36,689 nucleotides of DNA from Puniceicoccaceae bacterium (GCA_017854655.1 JAFMHF010000014.1:1-36689), one strand, 5' to 3'. Counted from the stretch's first letter, positions 1 through 8,284 are shown. The notes: generated by a model not told the origin, from the letters alone. Numbers and translations are program-made.

Positions 1-802
1 CTTGCGGCTGAAAGCGCTGCCAGACGGGGATCTTCAATTCCTCCTCTAGCTCGCGAATGCGATCTAGGATGATTGGCTTTTGCGCATAGGGATCATCAGG
101 CAAGTCGTTGTGCAACTGCTTTAGGAAGTCATACGCCTCGGCATTCTTGCCCTCTCGTCGCAGGAGTTCGCCATAAATACGGGCGGCGAAATACGGCGCA
201 TCGGGTTGCTGCGATGCGAGTAGAAACCACTTCGCGGCATTCGCAGTGTCTTTCAAGCGATTCAAATAAATCTGCCCAGTCTCCAAGTAGAGTTTCGCTT
301 TATTCGGGTGAAACTCGCGGGCGGTCGCCAACATCGCAAACGCTTGCTCGGCCTGCTCATGGTCGAGCGCCTGCTGACGACTCTCTGGCACATCCGTGTA
401 GCCCCCCTCTTCCTGGATACGCCAGTTCGGCACATCGTAAGCAATCATGCGCGCACCATTGATCCAGAAAAACTCAGGTCGTGGGTCGAGGGTCGTCACC
501 AGCCGCACCATCGCATCGAGCTTCACACGATCGCGTCGCTCCCAAATCGTGTTGGTCCGAATCCAGAGAAAGTCGGCCATCACTGCGCGAAACCCACCGA
601 GCACACCGACGATGAGTCCCTGTCCGAGCGCACCTTCGATCGCCTGCAGATTCATCTCTGGCTGGCGTGCCTTCACCACTTGCCATGCCGGCGCTTCGAT
701 CGGACGCGTGACCACACCGAGCACGACCATCACGAACAGCACGATACTCACACTGCGCGCGCGCAGAAATAATGGATGCTTGAGACAAGTACTGGCAGAC
801 AT
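1..802 (-). CDS. TPR-like protein next to ABC transporter, 3' end cut by window edge
   Basis: The reading frame is open from an ATG at 802-800 to the left edge with no stop, giving about 267 visible residues, so the C-terminus is missing. Residues about 18-32 form a hydrophobic N-terminal segment (signal anchor or signal peptide), followed by a stretch around GFRAVMADFLWIRTN. From about residue 145 on, paired amphipathic helices of TPR type appear (a segment ending in LYLETGQIYLNRL, then another around AKWFLLAS). The start lies 3 bases beyond the permease stop, so it is the last visible gene of the acylphosphatase-ABC operon. The context suggests a membrane-attached, probably periplasm-facing partner of the transporter, but the substrate is unknown. 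Family membership is judged by eye only. Confidence 0.75.
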   Translation of the reverse strand, partial: MSASTCLKHPLFLRARSVSIVLFVMVVLGVVTRPIEAPAWQVVKARQPEMNLQAIEGALGQGLIVGVLGGFRAVMADFLWIRTNTIWERRDRVKLDAMVRLVTTLDPRPEFFWINGARMIAYDVPNWRIQEEGGYTDVPESRQQALDHEQAEQAFAMLATAREFHPNKAKLYLETGQIYLNRLKDTANAAKWFLLASQQPDAPYFAARIYGELLRREGKNAEAYDFLKQLHNDLPDDPYAQKPIILDRIRELEEELKIPVWQRFQPQ

Positions 803-805
803 CAG

Positions 806-1648
806 CTAGATCTCCCGCTTTTTGAAGTTCACCTGCGCGAGCAGGATGAAGGCAACGGTATAAATCAATCCGTAGCCGACAATCTGCAGCACGGTGCCTA
901 TCGGCAGCGGAGTGCTGGAAGCGAACACCAGTTGATCGCCGACATTGAACAATTGAAAATTCGGAAAGATCAGCCCAAGCACACGCACCAACCACGCCCC
1001 GACGCCCTGCTCCATTGAGGAATACGCATCGCGTGCGATGTATTGCAGCTGGCAAATAATCAGCATGAAGAACGACACCACCACGGTGTACAGATTCGTA
1101 TTCGAGAAGCTGGCAATGAACAAAGCGATCGCGCTCAATATGCCAAACTTCATCCACTGCAGCAGCCCGAAGATAAATAAATCGCCATAACGGATCAAAC
1201 GCCCATCGACAAACTCCTCGCCGAGACGCGCCATCAGGGTCGTCTCGCGCCAATAGAGGATGCCGCTTAGCACTAGTATAATGACGGTGGTAAAGACCAG
1301 CATCAGCATGTGCGCACCAAGAAATTTACCGGCGAGAAACTCCAACTTGTAAATCGGCTTGGCCAGCATCGTCAACGCGGTGCGATTCTCGATCTCGCTA
1401 AAGAATAACTGCGTCGTGGCCGCAATCGACAGAATCGAGCCAAAGAAGAACAGCGCGCCAAAGCCAAAGTCGGTGACGAACTTGAGCTCGCCCGTGCCGA
1501 AGTCGAACTGCTGGAAGAAGGTCGAGCTGGCGACCAGCGCCACCGAAATCAGCAGCAGCGAGTTGAAAAACTTCTGCCGCACCGCTTCGAGAAACGTGTT
1601 GCCGGCGATCAGCCGAACACGAGAAATAGAATCAATTAATCCGCTCAT
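806..1648 (-). CDS. ABC-2 type transporter permease
   Basis: This is a 280-residue integral membrane protein with about six hydrophobic segments, beginning with a short cytoplasmic helix (RVRLIAGNTFLEAVRQKFF) typical of ABC-2 permeases of the NosY type. The conserved loop SEIENRTALTMLAKP, the coupling region of this family, is present near residues 83-97. The start chosen is the ATG at 1648, which has an AGGAGG ribosome site at 1655-1660 and overlaps the stop of the ATPase gene in an ATGA arrangement. A longer reading from 1756 would overlap the ATPase gene and has no family support. It should pair with the preceding ATPase as an export or membrane-remodelling system of unknown substrate. Confidence 0.9.
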   Translation of the reverse strand: MSGLIDSISRVRLIAGNTFLEAVRQKFFNSLLLISVALVASSTFFQQFDFGTGELKFVTDFGFGALFFFGSILSIAATTQLFFSEIENRTALTMLAKPIYKLEFLAGKFLGAHMLMLVFTTVIILVLSGILYWRETTLMARLGEEFVDGRLIRYGDLFIFGLLQWMKFGILSAIALFIASFSNTNLYTVVVSFFMLIICQLQYIARDAYSSMEQGVGAWLVRVLGLIFPNFQLFNVGDQLVFASSTPLPIGTVLQIVGYGLIYTVAFILLAQVNFKKREI

Positions 1649-2535
1649 TGTACGCCTCCTTCTGTCTGTGATTCTGCGCTGCGCGCCGCTTCGCGTTGTT
1701 CGACTTCTTGTAAAAAGAACGAATCTAAGCTCAATCGCGGCTTCTCTACTCGGCAAAGCTGACCGCCCTGCTCGGCAATTGTCTTCTCCACCGCCGCACG
1801 CCCTGCGGCACTCAGACCTTGAACCACCAGCGACTGCGCATCTTTCTCCTGCACCAGATCGTCCACGCGGCCCTCGCGAACCAATTTGCCACGGTGTAAA
1901 ATCGCCACGCGGTCACACAGCCCTTCGATTTGAGCCAATAAGTGTGAGCAAAGCAGCACCGTCTTACCACGACGCTTCAGCTCACGAATGATCTCCGCAA
2001 TCGCCGCCGAACCGAGTGGATCAACGCCCGCAGTGGGCTCATCGAGAATCACCAGTTGCGGATCATGCACCAGTGCTTGTGCCAGTCCGATGCGTTGCAA
2101 CATCCCCTTCGAATACGTGCCGACGCGGCGATGTGCCGCTTCAGTCATGCCAACCAACTCGATCACCTCATCGACTTGTTTGGCGATTTTGCCACGCGAA
2201 ACACCACAAATCCGAGCGTAGAAGCGCACCAGCTCGCGGCCAGACAGGTAGCGGTAGAAATACGGTGCTTCGGGCAGAAAGCCCACACTATGCCGCGCGG
2301 CCACTGTGTGGCTGGGCTTGCCATAAATTTGGCACTCGCCCAGCGAAGCATCGAGTAGGCCGAGGACGACCTTGATCGTGGTGCTCTTGCCGGAGCCATT
2401 CGGCCCGATCAGGCCGAAAATTTCGTTATCGCCGACTTCGAGAGTCAAATCGTCGACCGCACGGAGCTTCACCCCACGCATGCCGACGGAAAAATCCTTG
2501 GTCAGGCCCTTAATACTAATCGCTGGATGACTCAT
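1645..2535 (-). CDS. ABC transporter ATP-binding protein
   Basis: This 296-residue nucleotide-binding subunit has a clear Walker A (GPNGSGKST, residues 44-52), a signature region (YSKGMLQRIGLAQAL, near 140), Walker B (LVILDEPTAGVDP) and a switch histidine (LLCSHLL). The C-terminal 70 residues resemble the extra domain of CcmA/NatA-type ATPases that partner ABC-2 permeases. Its stop overlaps the permease start, and its own start is one base past the acylphosphatase stop, so the four genes are probably cotranscribed. It energises the permease at the cytoplasmic face; nothing in the sequence identifies the cargo. Confidence 0.95.
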   Translation of the reverse strand: MSHPAISIKGLTKDFSVGMRGVKLRAVDDLTLEVGDNEIFGLIGPNGSGKSTTIKVVLGLLDASLGECQIYGKPSHTVAARHSVGFLPEAPYFYRYLSGRELVRFYARICGVSRGKIAKQVDEVIELVGMTEAAHRRVGTYSKGMLQRIGLAQALVHDPQLVILDEPTAGVDPLGSAAIAEIIRELKRRGKTVLLCSHLLAQIEGLCDRVAILHRGKLVREGRVDDLVQEKDAQSLVVQGLSAAGRAAVEKTIAEQGGQLCRVEKPRLSLDSFFLQEVEQREAARSAESQTEGGVQ

Positions 2536-2536
2536 A

Positions 2537-2818
2537 TTATTGTAAAATACGGAAACTTTGGCAGGTACGTGGGCCGCTGTCGGTCTTGATCTCAGTCTGG
2601 CGGATGTAGCTTTTCAACTCTTCGGCCACCGCCTCCTGAAAAGCCTGTACTTCGGACTCCTCGCCTTCGGCACAGAGATGCACACGCCCATCAGTGAGGT
2701 TTTGCACCGTGCCAGCCACCTCGAAGCCCTTCGCCACGCTCATGGTCTGATAGCGAAACCCGACGCCTTGGACGTGGCCCTCGAACCAACAGTTCATACG
2801 GAAAATACTTGAAGTCAT
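2537..2818 (-). CDS. acyP: acylphosphatase
   Basis: This small cytosolic enzyme (93 residues) hydrolyses acyl-phosphate bonds. The family signature VQGVGFRYQ is present, including the phosphate-binding Arg, and so is the catalytic Asn in GTVQNLTDGRV. Length matches the usual 90-100 residues. I start at the ATG giving MTSSIF; an upstream ATG at 2854 would add 12 residues with no family support. Its stop is one base from the ABC ATPase start, which suggests translational coupling. Being first gene of an ABC transporter operon is not a common acylphosphatase context. A TTGATT / TATACT promoter-like pair lies upstream. Confidence 0.93.
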   Translation of the reverse strand: MTSSIFRMNCWFEGHVQGVGFRYQTMSVAKGFEVAGTVQNLTDGRVHLCAEGEESEVQAFQEAVAEELKSYIRQTEIKTDSGPRTCQSFRILQ

Positions 2819-2876
2819 ACTTAGAAGATCGGGGAGAGCGTGCAGAATTGGCACAACGGATGCTTTAAAATTTTAT

Positions 2877-2906
2877 AGTATATGCCTGCCTTCGCGATTC
2901 AATCAA
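2877..2906 (-). promoter_or_regulatory. putative sigma-70-type promoter of the acyP-ABC operon
   Basis: Read on the minus strand, TTGATT (2906-2901) is followed by 18 bases and then TATACT (2882-2877). This lies about 60 bases before the acylphosphatase start, inside the divergent gap to the plus-strand gene at 2992. The match is by consensus only. Confidence 0.45.
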
Positions 2907-2991
2907 AGCAAAATCAGCTCAAACTGAAAAGGGAGTTGATTTTTGAAATGAAAAATACAGATTCAGCAGCATCGGATCTGATCCGACAACT

Positions 2992-3684
2992 ATGAGCGAT
3001 CCAAATTTTGAGCATTCCGACGGTAACTGGGACGAAACACCCAGCGAGCCACATTGGAATGAATACCAATGGCGCAAGTATCTAAAAGGTTCAGACCAAG
3101 ATACCGCCAAGTTTCTTTCGATCTACAACACTCTCAAGCACAAGCCCAACCATCTCGATGAAGTCGCCGTGCAGATGGGCTGGGATGCTGAAGATATCTC
3201 GCTGACCGACGAATTTAGCACGCCGGAGTCCGCAGAAGAGGCCGAGGCGCGTTTCGATGCCAACGACAATGCCCCTTACACCCTGCATCGCCACCCTGTG
3301 ATTGTGGTGACCCGCGCCTTGTACCGCTATCTGCACCAGAGCTGGGAACACTACATGGCGCACAGCCAGAATTATCTCTCGCCGCAGCTCTGCTGGAACT
3401 ACGCCAACAGCCTGCATCAGGCAGAAATGAACGTCCTATTGTCCATTCAGGCCATCGACCTTGGTGATTTCGGTCTGACCATTTGCCATCTCAAGAATAG
3501 CCTGAGTGCGCTTAACCAAACTTTAGCCCTACTCGACCAAGTTACACATTCGGACCCAGAATTCCTCGCCAGCTTTCGCCAGGAAAACCAGATCCGGATA
3601 TTTGACCTGCGCGAGATGTGGATCCGTGTGATGAGCGACTGCCGTATTGAGTGCAAGCGTCGCCCTGGCGGAGACCAGGACTAA
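2992..3684 (+). CDS. conserved-type hypothetical protein, 230 aa
   Basis: I do not recognise a family. The protein has no signal peptide or membrane helix and looks cytoplasmic. The N-terminal 95 residues are acidic and rich in Trp and Asp. The middle (about 105-180) is strongly helical with many aromatic residues (ALYRYLHQSWEHYMAH) and could be a small helical bundle. The C-terminus has three Cys-free helices and then one Cys-containing basic tail. It is followed after 21 bases by the sigma-like gene in the same direction, so the two are probably coexpressed. Start: the first ATG, beyond which the upstream DNA is non-coding. Codon use resembles the neighbours, so recent transfer is not suggested. 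Confidence 0.75.
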   Translation: MSDPNFEHSDGNWDETPSEPHWNEYQWRKYLKGSDQDTAKFLSIYNTLKHKPNHLDEVAVQMGWDAEDISLTDEFSTPESAEEAEARFDANDNAPYTLHRHPVIVVTRALYRYLHQSWEHYMAHSQNYLSPQLCWNYANSLHQAEMNVLLSIQAIDLGDFGLTICHLKNSLSALNQTLALLDQVTHSDPEFLASFRQENQIRIFDLREMWIRVMSDCRIECKRRPGGDQD

Positions 3685-3705
3685 TCCTTAATTTTCAAGA
3701 GAGTT

Positions 3706-4527
3706 ATGCGTAACATACGCCGTTTCTTTGGTTGGCTTAAGCGTTCAGATCCTGCTCGCAAGGCTGCACGTTCACAGCTCAAAGCAGCTAAACGCGGGGA
3801 TCGTGAGCAATATCTAGCACTGGCCTCCAACTACATCGATCTGGCGCAGACGTTTTTCGGCTGCTCCTTTGCCGAACCGACCGAGCTGCGCATCGCGCGC
3901 GTCACACAGTTATTCAATGAGCTATGGCAAAACCTGCCCTACTCAGAGCGGCTCTCCGACTTCGAGTTCATGCTCGCCCAAGCCTTGATCGAAAGCACTT
4001 CCGACCAAGCCCTAACCACCTCAACTGAAGCGCTTGTCATCAAGCTGCGCATGCTAAGCCCACAGTCCCGCTTCGCATTTCTCGCCTACGCTTTTGGCAA
4101 CTGGCCGCTACGCTGGATCGCCCTCGTCATGCGCATCAAGCCAGTAGCCCTGCACCGCCTACTCTCCGAGGCACGTTGCGAACTCTGCAGTATTAGTTGG
4201 GAGTCACTCGCAAATGAAGAGCGAGATTGCCTCGAAGCCATCAGCGCCAAACTCGAGACCTGCCCAGATATTCGCGCCAACAAATCGCTCAGTAAACGCA
4301 GTAGCGCTTATCCCCGCGTCAAGGAGATCAAAGCCCACTGGCTAGAGCTCCGTTCCGATCTCGTCGAAGTGCGCATGCGCTATGTACTCAACCAAGGCGA
4401 ACGCGAACAATTACTCTCGAACATACTCGACGTAATTGCCGACAGTTCGATGCAGCGCCCCGCGCTCGTCGATCGCATGGTCAACACCGTGCATTTCTCA
4501 CGTCACTCGAAAATCAAAGTCTCGTAA
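3706..4527 (+). CDS. divergent sigma-70/ECF-like protein with C-terminal extension
   Basis: This 273-residue cytoplasmic protein appears to be built on an ECF sigma-factor plan. Residues about 27-97 (KRGDREQYLALASNYIDLAQ, then FNELWQNLPY and FEFMLAQALIES) resemble sigma region 2. Residues about 108-160 (LRMLSPQSRFAFLAYAFGN, WIALVMRIKPVALHRLLSEAR) resemble the helix-turn-helix of region 4. The basic helix-turn-helix contacts look weakened and a further 110 residues follow with no domain I recognise. A GAGAG-type ribosome site precedes the ATG. It might be a real alternative sigma factor, an anti-sigma mimic or a decayed paralogue. The assignment rests on pattern matching by eye. Confidence 0.6.
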   Translation: MRNIRRFFGWLKRSDPARKAARSQLKAAKRGDREQYLALASNYIDLAQTFFGCSFAEPTELRIARVTQLFNELWQNLPYSERLSDFEFMLAQALIESTSDQALTTSTEALVIKLRMLSPQSRFAFLAYAFGNWPLRWIALVMRIKPVALHRLLSEARCELCSISWESLANEERDCLEAISAKLETCPDIRANKSLSKRSSAYPRVKEIKAHWLELRSDLVEVRMRYVLNQGEREQLLSNILDVIADSSMQRPALVDRMVNTVHFSRHSKIKVS

Positions 4528-4535
4528 AAGTTACA

Positions 4536-5873
4536 ATGTTTCCAACACCCCGACAGCTCACCGCATTATTTTTCCTCAGCTGCATCACTGCAAGTGCCTA
4601 CTTACGGGCCGACATCGTCGCCGGCCCCATGCTCGGCCATATCGACATGCGCGAAGCCACCATCTGGGTGCAGACCGATGCCCCCGCCATTGTCCGCGTC
4701 GCCTACGCCGAGCAAGGGCAAGCCAATGCGCTGCGCTGGAGCGATGCCGTCCAGACTAGCAACGCCCTCAATAACACCGCGACCTTAACACTCAACGCAG
4801 TCGAGCCTGGCAAGAAATACAACTACCGTATCGAGCTCGACGGCACGCTCACCGAAGAGCAAAATACCTTAAAGACACCGACCAACTATGTTGGCCGCAC
4901 CCCGCCCCCCGACCTGCGCATTGCCGTCGGCGGCGCACACTATGTCACCGAAGAAGGCTTCGAGCCGCCTTATCAAATCCTCGGCGGAGGTTATGGTATT
5001 TTTTCCAGTATTCTTAGCGAAAAGCCAGAACTCATGATCTGGACTGGCAACACCGCGCATTTGCGCGACAGTGACTGGGCCTCTCAAAGCGGTACGCTCA
5101 AACGATTTGGTAAAGCGCGCAGTGTCTCCGAACTTCAGCCCCTGCTCGCGCGCATCCCACACTATGCCACTTGGAGCAACTCCGATTACGGAACCGTAAA
5201 CGCTGGTAAGTTTTACTCTTACCGCCAAGACGTCGAAGATAGCTTCAATGCCTACTGGCCCAAGCCCGTCGAAGTCGCAAGTTTAGATGGCATCACCACA
5301 CGCTTCCGCCGCTCAGACGTCGATTTTTTCATGCTCGATACTCGTAGCTATCGAGACGATGCACCCGCCAGCGACCGCCTGCCACAAATGCTCGGAAAAG
5401 CGCAGATCGAATGGCTTCGGCAGGAAATTATCAACAGCAGCGCGACCTTTAAAGTCATCATCGCCGGCGCACCGATTCTCAACCCTGCAGACAATCGCAA
5501 CAATCTCAGCTACGCCGAACGCGAGCACGGGGAACTCCTGCAAATGCTCCGTAACGAACGTATCGCTGGGCTCTTTTTCATCAGCGGCGGCAAGTATTAT
5601 GGCGAGCTCACCCGACTCGTGCAGGCCAACAGCTACAATCTGTTCGACCTCACACTCGGACCGCTCACGGCCAATTCGATAAACAATCAGGATGAGCTCA
5701 ACTTCTTCCGGATGCCCGGCACCAGCACCTTCGAACGCCACTTTGCCCTACTCGACTTCACCGGCCCCGAAGAAGACCGCGCCATCAGCATTCGCGTCAT
5801 GAGCATGGCAGGCACAGAACTGTGGCAACGCACTATCAAAGCCAGCCAGCTCCAACCCGCCGAGGCTGAATAG
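4536..5873 (+). CDS. secreted PhoD-like protein lacking metal-binding residues
   Basis: This 445-residue protein has a signal peptide (residues 1-25, ending around AYLRA), an N-terminal beta-sandwich of the PhoD type (GPMLGHIDMREATIWVQT, residues 30-47), and a phosphodiesterase-like domain from about 127. The scaffold of the alkaline phosphatase D family is clear (ELQPLLARIPHYATW, MLDTRSYRD, LGKAQIEWLRQEI). However, the usual GDN reads GNT (171-173), the usual WDDHDYG reads WSNSDYG (213-219), and the usual SGDRH reads SGGKY (350-354). All these positions normally bind the two metals, so catalysis of the normal kind is unlikely. It probably acts in the periplasm as a binding protein or a pseudoenzyme. 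Confidence 0.85.
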   Translation: MFPTPRQLTALFFLSCITASAYLRADIVAGPMLGHIDMREATIWVQTDAPAIVRVAYAEQGQANALRWSDAVQTSNALNNTATLTLNAVEPGKKYNYRIELDGTLTEEQNTLKTPTNYVGRTPPPDLRIAVGGAHYVTEEGFEPPYQILGGGYGIFSSILSEKPELMIWTGNTAHLRDSDWASQSGTLKRFGKARSVSELQPLLARIPHYATWSNSDYGTVNAGKFYSYRQDVEDSFNAYWPKPVEVASLDGITTRFRRSDVDFFMLDTRSYRDDAPASDRLPQMLGKAQIEWLRQEIINSSATFKVIIAGAPILNPADNRNNLSYAEREHGELLQMLRNERIAGLFFISGGKYYGELTRLVQANSYNLFDLTLGPLTANSINNQDELNFFRMPGTSTFERHFALLDFTGPEEDRAISIRVMSMAGTELWQRTIKASQLQPAEAE

Positions 5874-6002
5874 AGCCTTGGCTTACCGAGCGCTGCGCGT
5901 CGTGCAGGAAACAGAGCCAGATTTCTTTCAATCGAGCGCGGCCGCCCTCAGCTTTAGGTGTCAGAGTCAACCATCACAACCAGAGCCTAATTGCTAAGTC
6001 AC

Positions 6003-6686
6003 ATGTTTCCAGACGCCTCCAACTCAACTCCAGCGCTCGACATCATCGACTGGGGACGCACCGAGTATCAAGCCGCGCTGGAGCGGCAAAAAGCCCTAGT
6101 CCTTCTGAGGCGTACAGGCGAGGCGCCTGACACACTAGTATTTACCGAGCACGCCCCCGTATTTACGATCGGCATGCGCAAGGGTGCCGAGCAACACCTG
6201 ATCTGGAACGAAGCGCAACTCAAAGCAAAAGGTCTGCAAGTGATCCGTAGCAACCGCGGCGGCGACATTACTTACCACGGCCCCGGCCAAATCGTCGGCT
6301 ACCCAATCATCTCTCTTCAAGCACGGCGTGACCTACACACCTACCTACGCGACCTCGAAGAAGTTGTCATCCGCACCCTCGCCACCTTCGGGCTGCAGAC
6401 TGCTCGACGCGACGGCCAGACAGGCATCTGGCTCGACACACGTAAAATATGCGCAATCGGCGTGGCTGTGCGCAGCTGGGTGACTTACCACGGCTTCGCA
6501 CTCAACGTGAATCCCGACATGAGTCATTTCGCTGGTATCGTGCCCTGTGGCATCACCGACGGCACCGTCACCTCGATGCAAGCTGAACTCGGCGAAACAA
6601 TAGACCTAGATGACGTACAAGCGCGATTAGCAGTTGAATTTAAGAACGTTTTTCGGAACACTGCCGCACCTCATGAACAATCGTAA
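6003..6686 (+). CDS. lipB: lipoyl(octanoyl) transferase LipB
   Basis: LipB transfers octanoyl groups from acyl carrier protein to lipoyl domains, the first step of lipoate synthesis. The protein (227 residues) has the family signature RGGDITYHGPGQ (residues 85-96), the catalytic Lys148 (DTRKICAIGV) and the acyl-enzyme Cys182 (IVPCGI). I start at the ATG at 6003; an in-frame TTG four codons earlier is less likely. The gene overlaps lipA by 14 bases, so the two steps are made together. The enzyme is cytosolic. Confidence 0.96.
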   Translation: MFPDASNSTPALDIIDWGRTEYQAALERQKALVLLRRTGEAPDTLVFTEHAPVFTIGMRKGAEQHLIWNEAQLKAKGLQVIRSNRGGDITYHGPGQIVGYPIISLQARRDLHTYLRDLEEVVIRTLATFGLQTARRDGQTGIWLDTRKICAIGVAVRSWVTYHGFALNVNPDMSHFAGIVPCGITDGTVTSMQAELGETIDLDDVQARLAVEFKNVFRNTAAPHEQS

Positions 6687-7596
6687 ACCAGAATGGCTCC
6701 GAGCGAAGCTGCCCACCAGCGTCGAATACAAGGCAGTACGCGAGATCGTTGACACCAACGACCTGCACACCGTCTGTAAAAGCGCTCAGTGCCCAAATAT
6801 GGGCGAGTGTTGGTCGCGGGGTACCGCGACTGTCATGATCCTCGGTAACATCTGCACGCGTTCGTGCACCTTCTGCGCGATTAACACAGGTCGCCCGACT
6901 GAGCTTGATCTCGGCGAGCCCGCCCGTGTCGCCGAATCAATTGCCAAGATGAATTTGAAGCACGCCGTGATCACCTCCGTGGCACGCGATGACCTAAAAG
7001 ACGGCGGCGCCGCAGTATGGGCCGCCACCATCCGCGCGATCCATCACCGCTCCCCCGAGTGTGCAGTCGAAGTACTCACCGCGGACTTCCGCGGACAGCA
7101 GGAATACCTCGACGTCGTGCTCGACGCTTGCCCCGATATTTTCAATCACAACCTTGAGACGGTCGAGCGCCTGCAACGCCCGATTCGTAAGACCGCCCGC
7201 TACGACCGCTCCCTCTGGGTGCTGAAACATGCCAAGTCTCGGGGCTTCACCACCAAATCCGGCATCATGCTCGGCATTGGTGAGAAGGAAGAAGAGATCA
7301 AACAAGTTCTCCAAGATATGCAAAAAGTCGGTGTCGATATTTTGACGATCGGCCAATACCTGCAACCCAGCAAAAAGCATCAACCAATCGATCGTTGGGT
7401 GACACCTGAAGAATTTGCCCAGTGGAAAGAATACGCCTTCAGTATCGGCTTCGGCGCCTGTGAATCGGGGCCACTCGTCCGCTCCTCTTATCACGCCGAA
7501 GAACAGTCTGCGATGTTTGACGTCCGCGCCCGCCGCAAAGCAATGCTCGACGCCCAACAAGCTGGAAAAGAAACCGCCGAAGTCGTCCCCGTCTAG
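6673..7596 (+). CDS. lipA: lipoyl synthase LipA
   Basis: LipA is a radical SAM enzyme that inserts two sulfurs into protein-bound octanoyl groups. All cluster ligands are visible in this 307-residue protein: the auxiliary 4Fe-4S cluster cysteines 35, 40 and 46 (CKSAQCPNMGEC), the radical SAM cluster cysteines 61, 65 and 68 (CTRSCTFC), and the C-terminal RSSYHA motif (270-275) whose serine binds the auxiliary cluster. The start is the ATG inside the end of lipB (MNNRKPEW). An upstream TTG would add 13 residues and is not needed. Length fits the family. Confidence 0.97.
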   Translation: MNNRKPEWLRAKLPTSVEYKAVREIVDTNDLHTVCKSAQCPNMGECWSRGTATVMILGNICTRSCTFCAINTGRPTELDLGEPARVAESIAKMNLKHAVITSVARDDLKDGGAAVWAATIRAIHHRSPECAVEVLTADFRGQQEYLDVVLDACPDIFNHNLETVERLQRPIRKTARYDRSLWVLKHAKSRGFTTKSGIMLGIGEKEEEIKQVLQDMQKVGVDILTIGQYLQPSKKHQPIDRWVTPEEFAQWKEYAFSIGFGACESGPLVRSSYHAEEQSAMFDVRARRKAMLDAQQAGKETAEVVPV

Positions 7597-7602
7597 CGCT
7601 CG

Positions 7603-7616
7603 ATCAATTAATTGAT
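7603..7616. repeat. 14-bp perfect palindrome downstream of lipA
   Basis: ATCAATTAATTGAT reads the same on both strands. It lies just past the lipA stop and about 90 bases before the short ORF at 7703. It could be a protein-binding site or a weak hairpin; there is no T-run directly after it, so a terminator is not well supported. Confidence 0.4.
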
Positions 7617-7702
7617 TTAACAGTCATCGCTTTTTTGTGCCTCAGCGCATATCATTGACAGTAATGATCTAAAACTCGTCAGCCGTTAGCACAAGAGGAC
7701 CT

Positions 7703-7759
7703 ATGAGTAGACCTAAAAAAACACGTGCAAGCCGACCCACGATGCGTATTGTTACGTAA
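7703..7759 (+). CDS. short basic ORF (18 aa) coupled to the ACT gene
   Basis: An ATG preceded by AGAGGA (7694-7699) opens an 18-codon frame whose peptide, [18 protein letters not shown], is very basic. Its TAA ends two bases before the ATG of the ACT-domain gene, which has no ribosome site of its own. This is the layout expected of a leader ORF that delivers ribosomes to the next gene. The frame is not that of the ACT gene, so it is not a missed N-terminus. It may also be chance; only conservation would decide. Confidence 0.4.
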   Translation: MSRPKKTRASRPTMRIVT

Positions 7760-7761
7760 CT

Positions 7762-8223
7762 ATGTCGACAGAAGTGATACGCAGACCAGGAGCTTTTCGC
7801 CCCGTCATTCAATTTTCGATCCACGCCGATAATAAAGTCGGCCGGCTCAACGAAATTATCGGCTTACTTTCTATCCACGAAGTACACATCATGGCACTTT
7901 CGATTCTCGACACAACAGATAGCTCAATCATTCGCATCATTGTCGACTACCCAGAAGAAGCACAAAAGTTACTCATCGAACATCAATTCTCTTTCGTGCA
8001 AAGTGAACTCCTCGCAGTTGAATTAACCAGTGAGGCAGATATTAAGAAAGTCACTGCGGCACTCGTGCAGGCGGAAATCAACATCCACTACACCTATCCT
8101 TTCGTCTCGCGCCCAAATAATCGCTCCGCGCTGGCAATCAGCCTAGAGGATAACGAACTCGCAGCTGAAACGATCACTCTGCATCAGCTAAAAATTATCG
8201 GCCAGGACGATATCGCTCGATAA
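7762..8223 (+). CDS. tandem ACT-domain protein
   Basis: The 153-residue protein contains two ACT-like modules. The first starts at about residue 15 ([25 protein letters not shown]... in pattern), and the second lies in about 85-150, where alternation of strand and helix repeats. ACT domains bind small ligands, often amino acids, and regulate metabolism. Stand-alone double-ACT proteins of this size are known but their ligand here cannot be read from sequence. The ATG has no clear ribosome site and may depend on the 18-codon ORF just upstream. It is cytoplasmic. Confidence 0.8.
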   Translation: MSTEVIRRPGAFRPVIQFSIHADNKVGRLNEIIGLLSIHEVHIMALSILDTTDSSIIRIIVDYPEEAQKLLIEHQFSFVQSELLAVELTSEADIKKVTAALVQAEINIHYTYPFVSRPNNRSALAISLEDNELAAETITLHQLKIIGQDDIAR

Positions 8224-8284
8224 AAACGATATTTCGGACGAGCAAGTCTTGCGGCCTGCAGTAAAACTCTAGTAAGTTCATCAA

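Noticed and set aside
474-1253. 259-codon minus-strand frame across the permease and TPR genes
   Set aside because: It is a shifted frame of the ABC permease and of the TPR protein; its composition (rich in Arg, Cys, Ala) is not protein-like and it has no ribosome site.
5313-5741. 142-codon antisense frame in the PhoD-like gene
   Set aside because: Complement of conserved PhoD segments; no ribosome site or recognisable domain.
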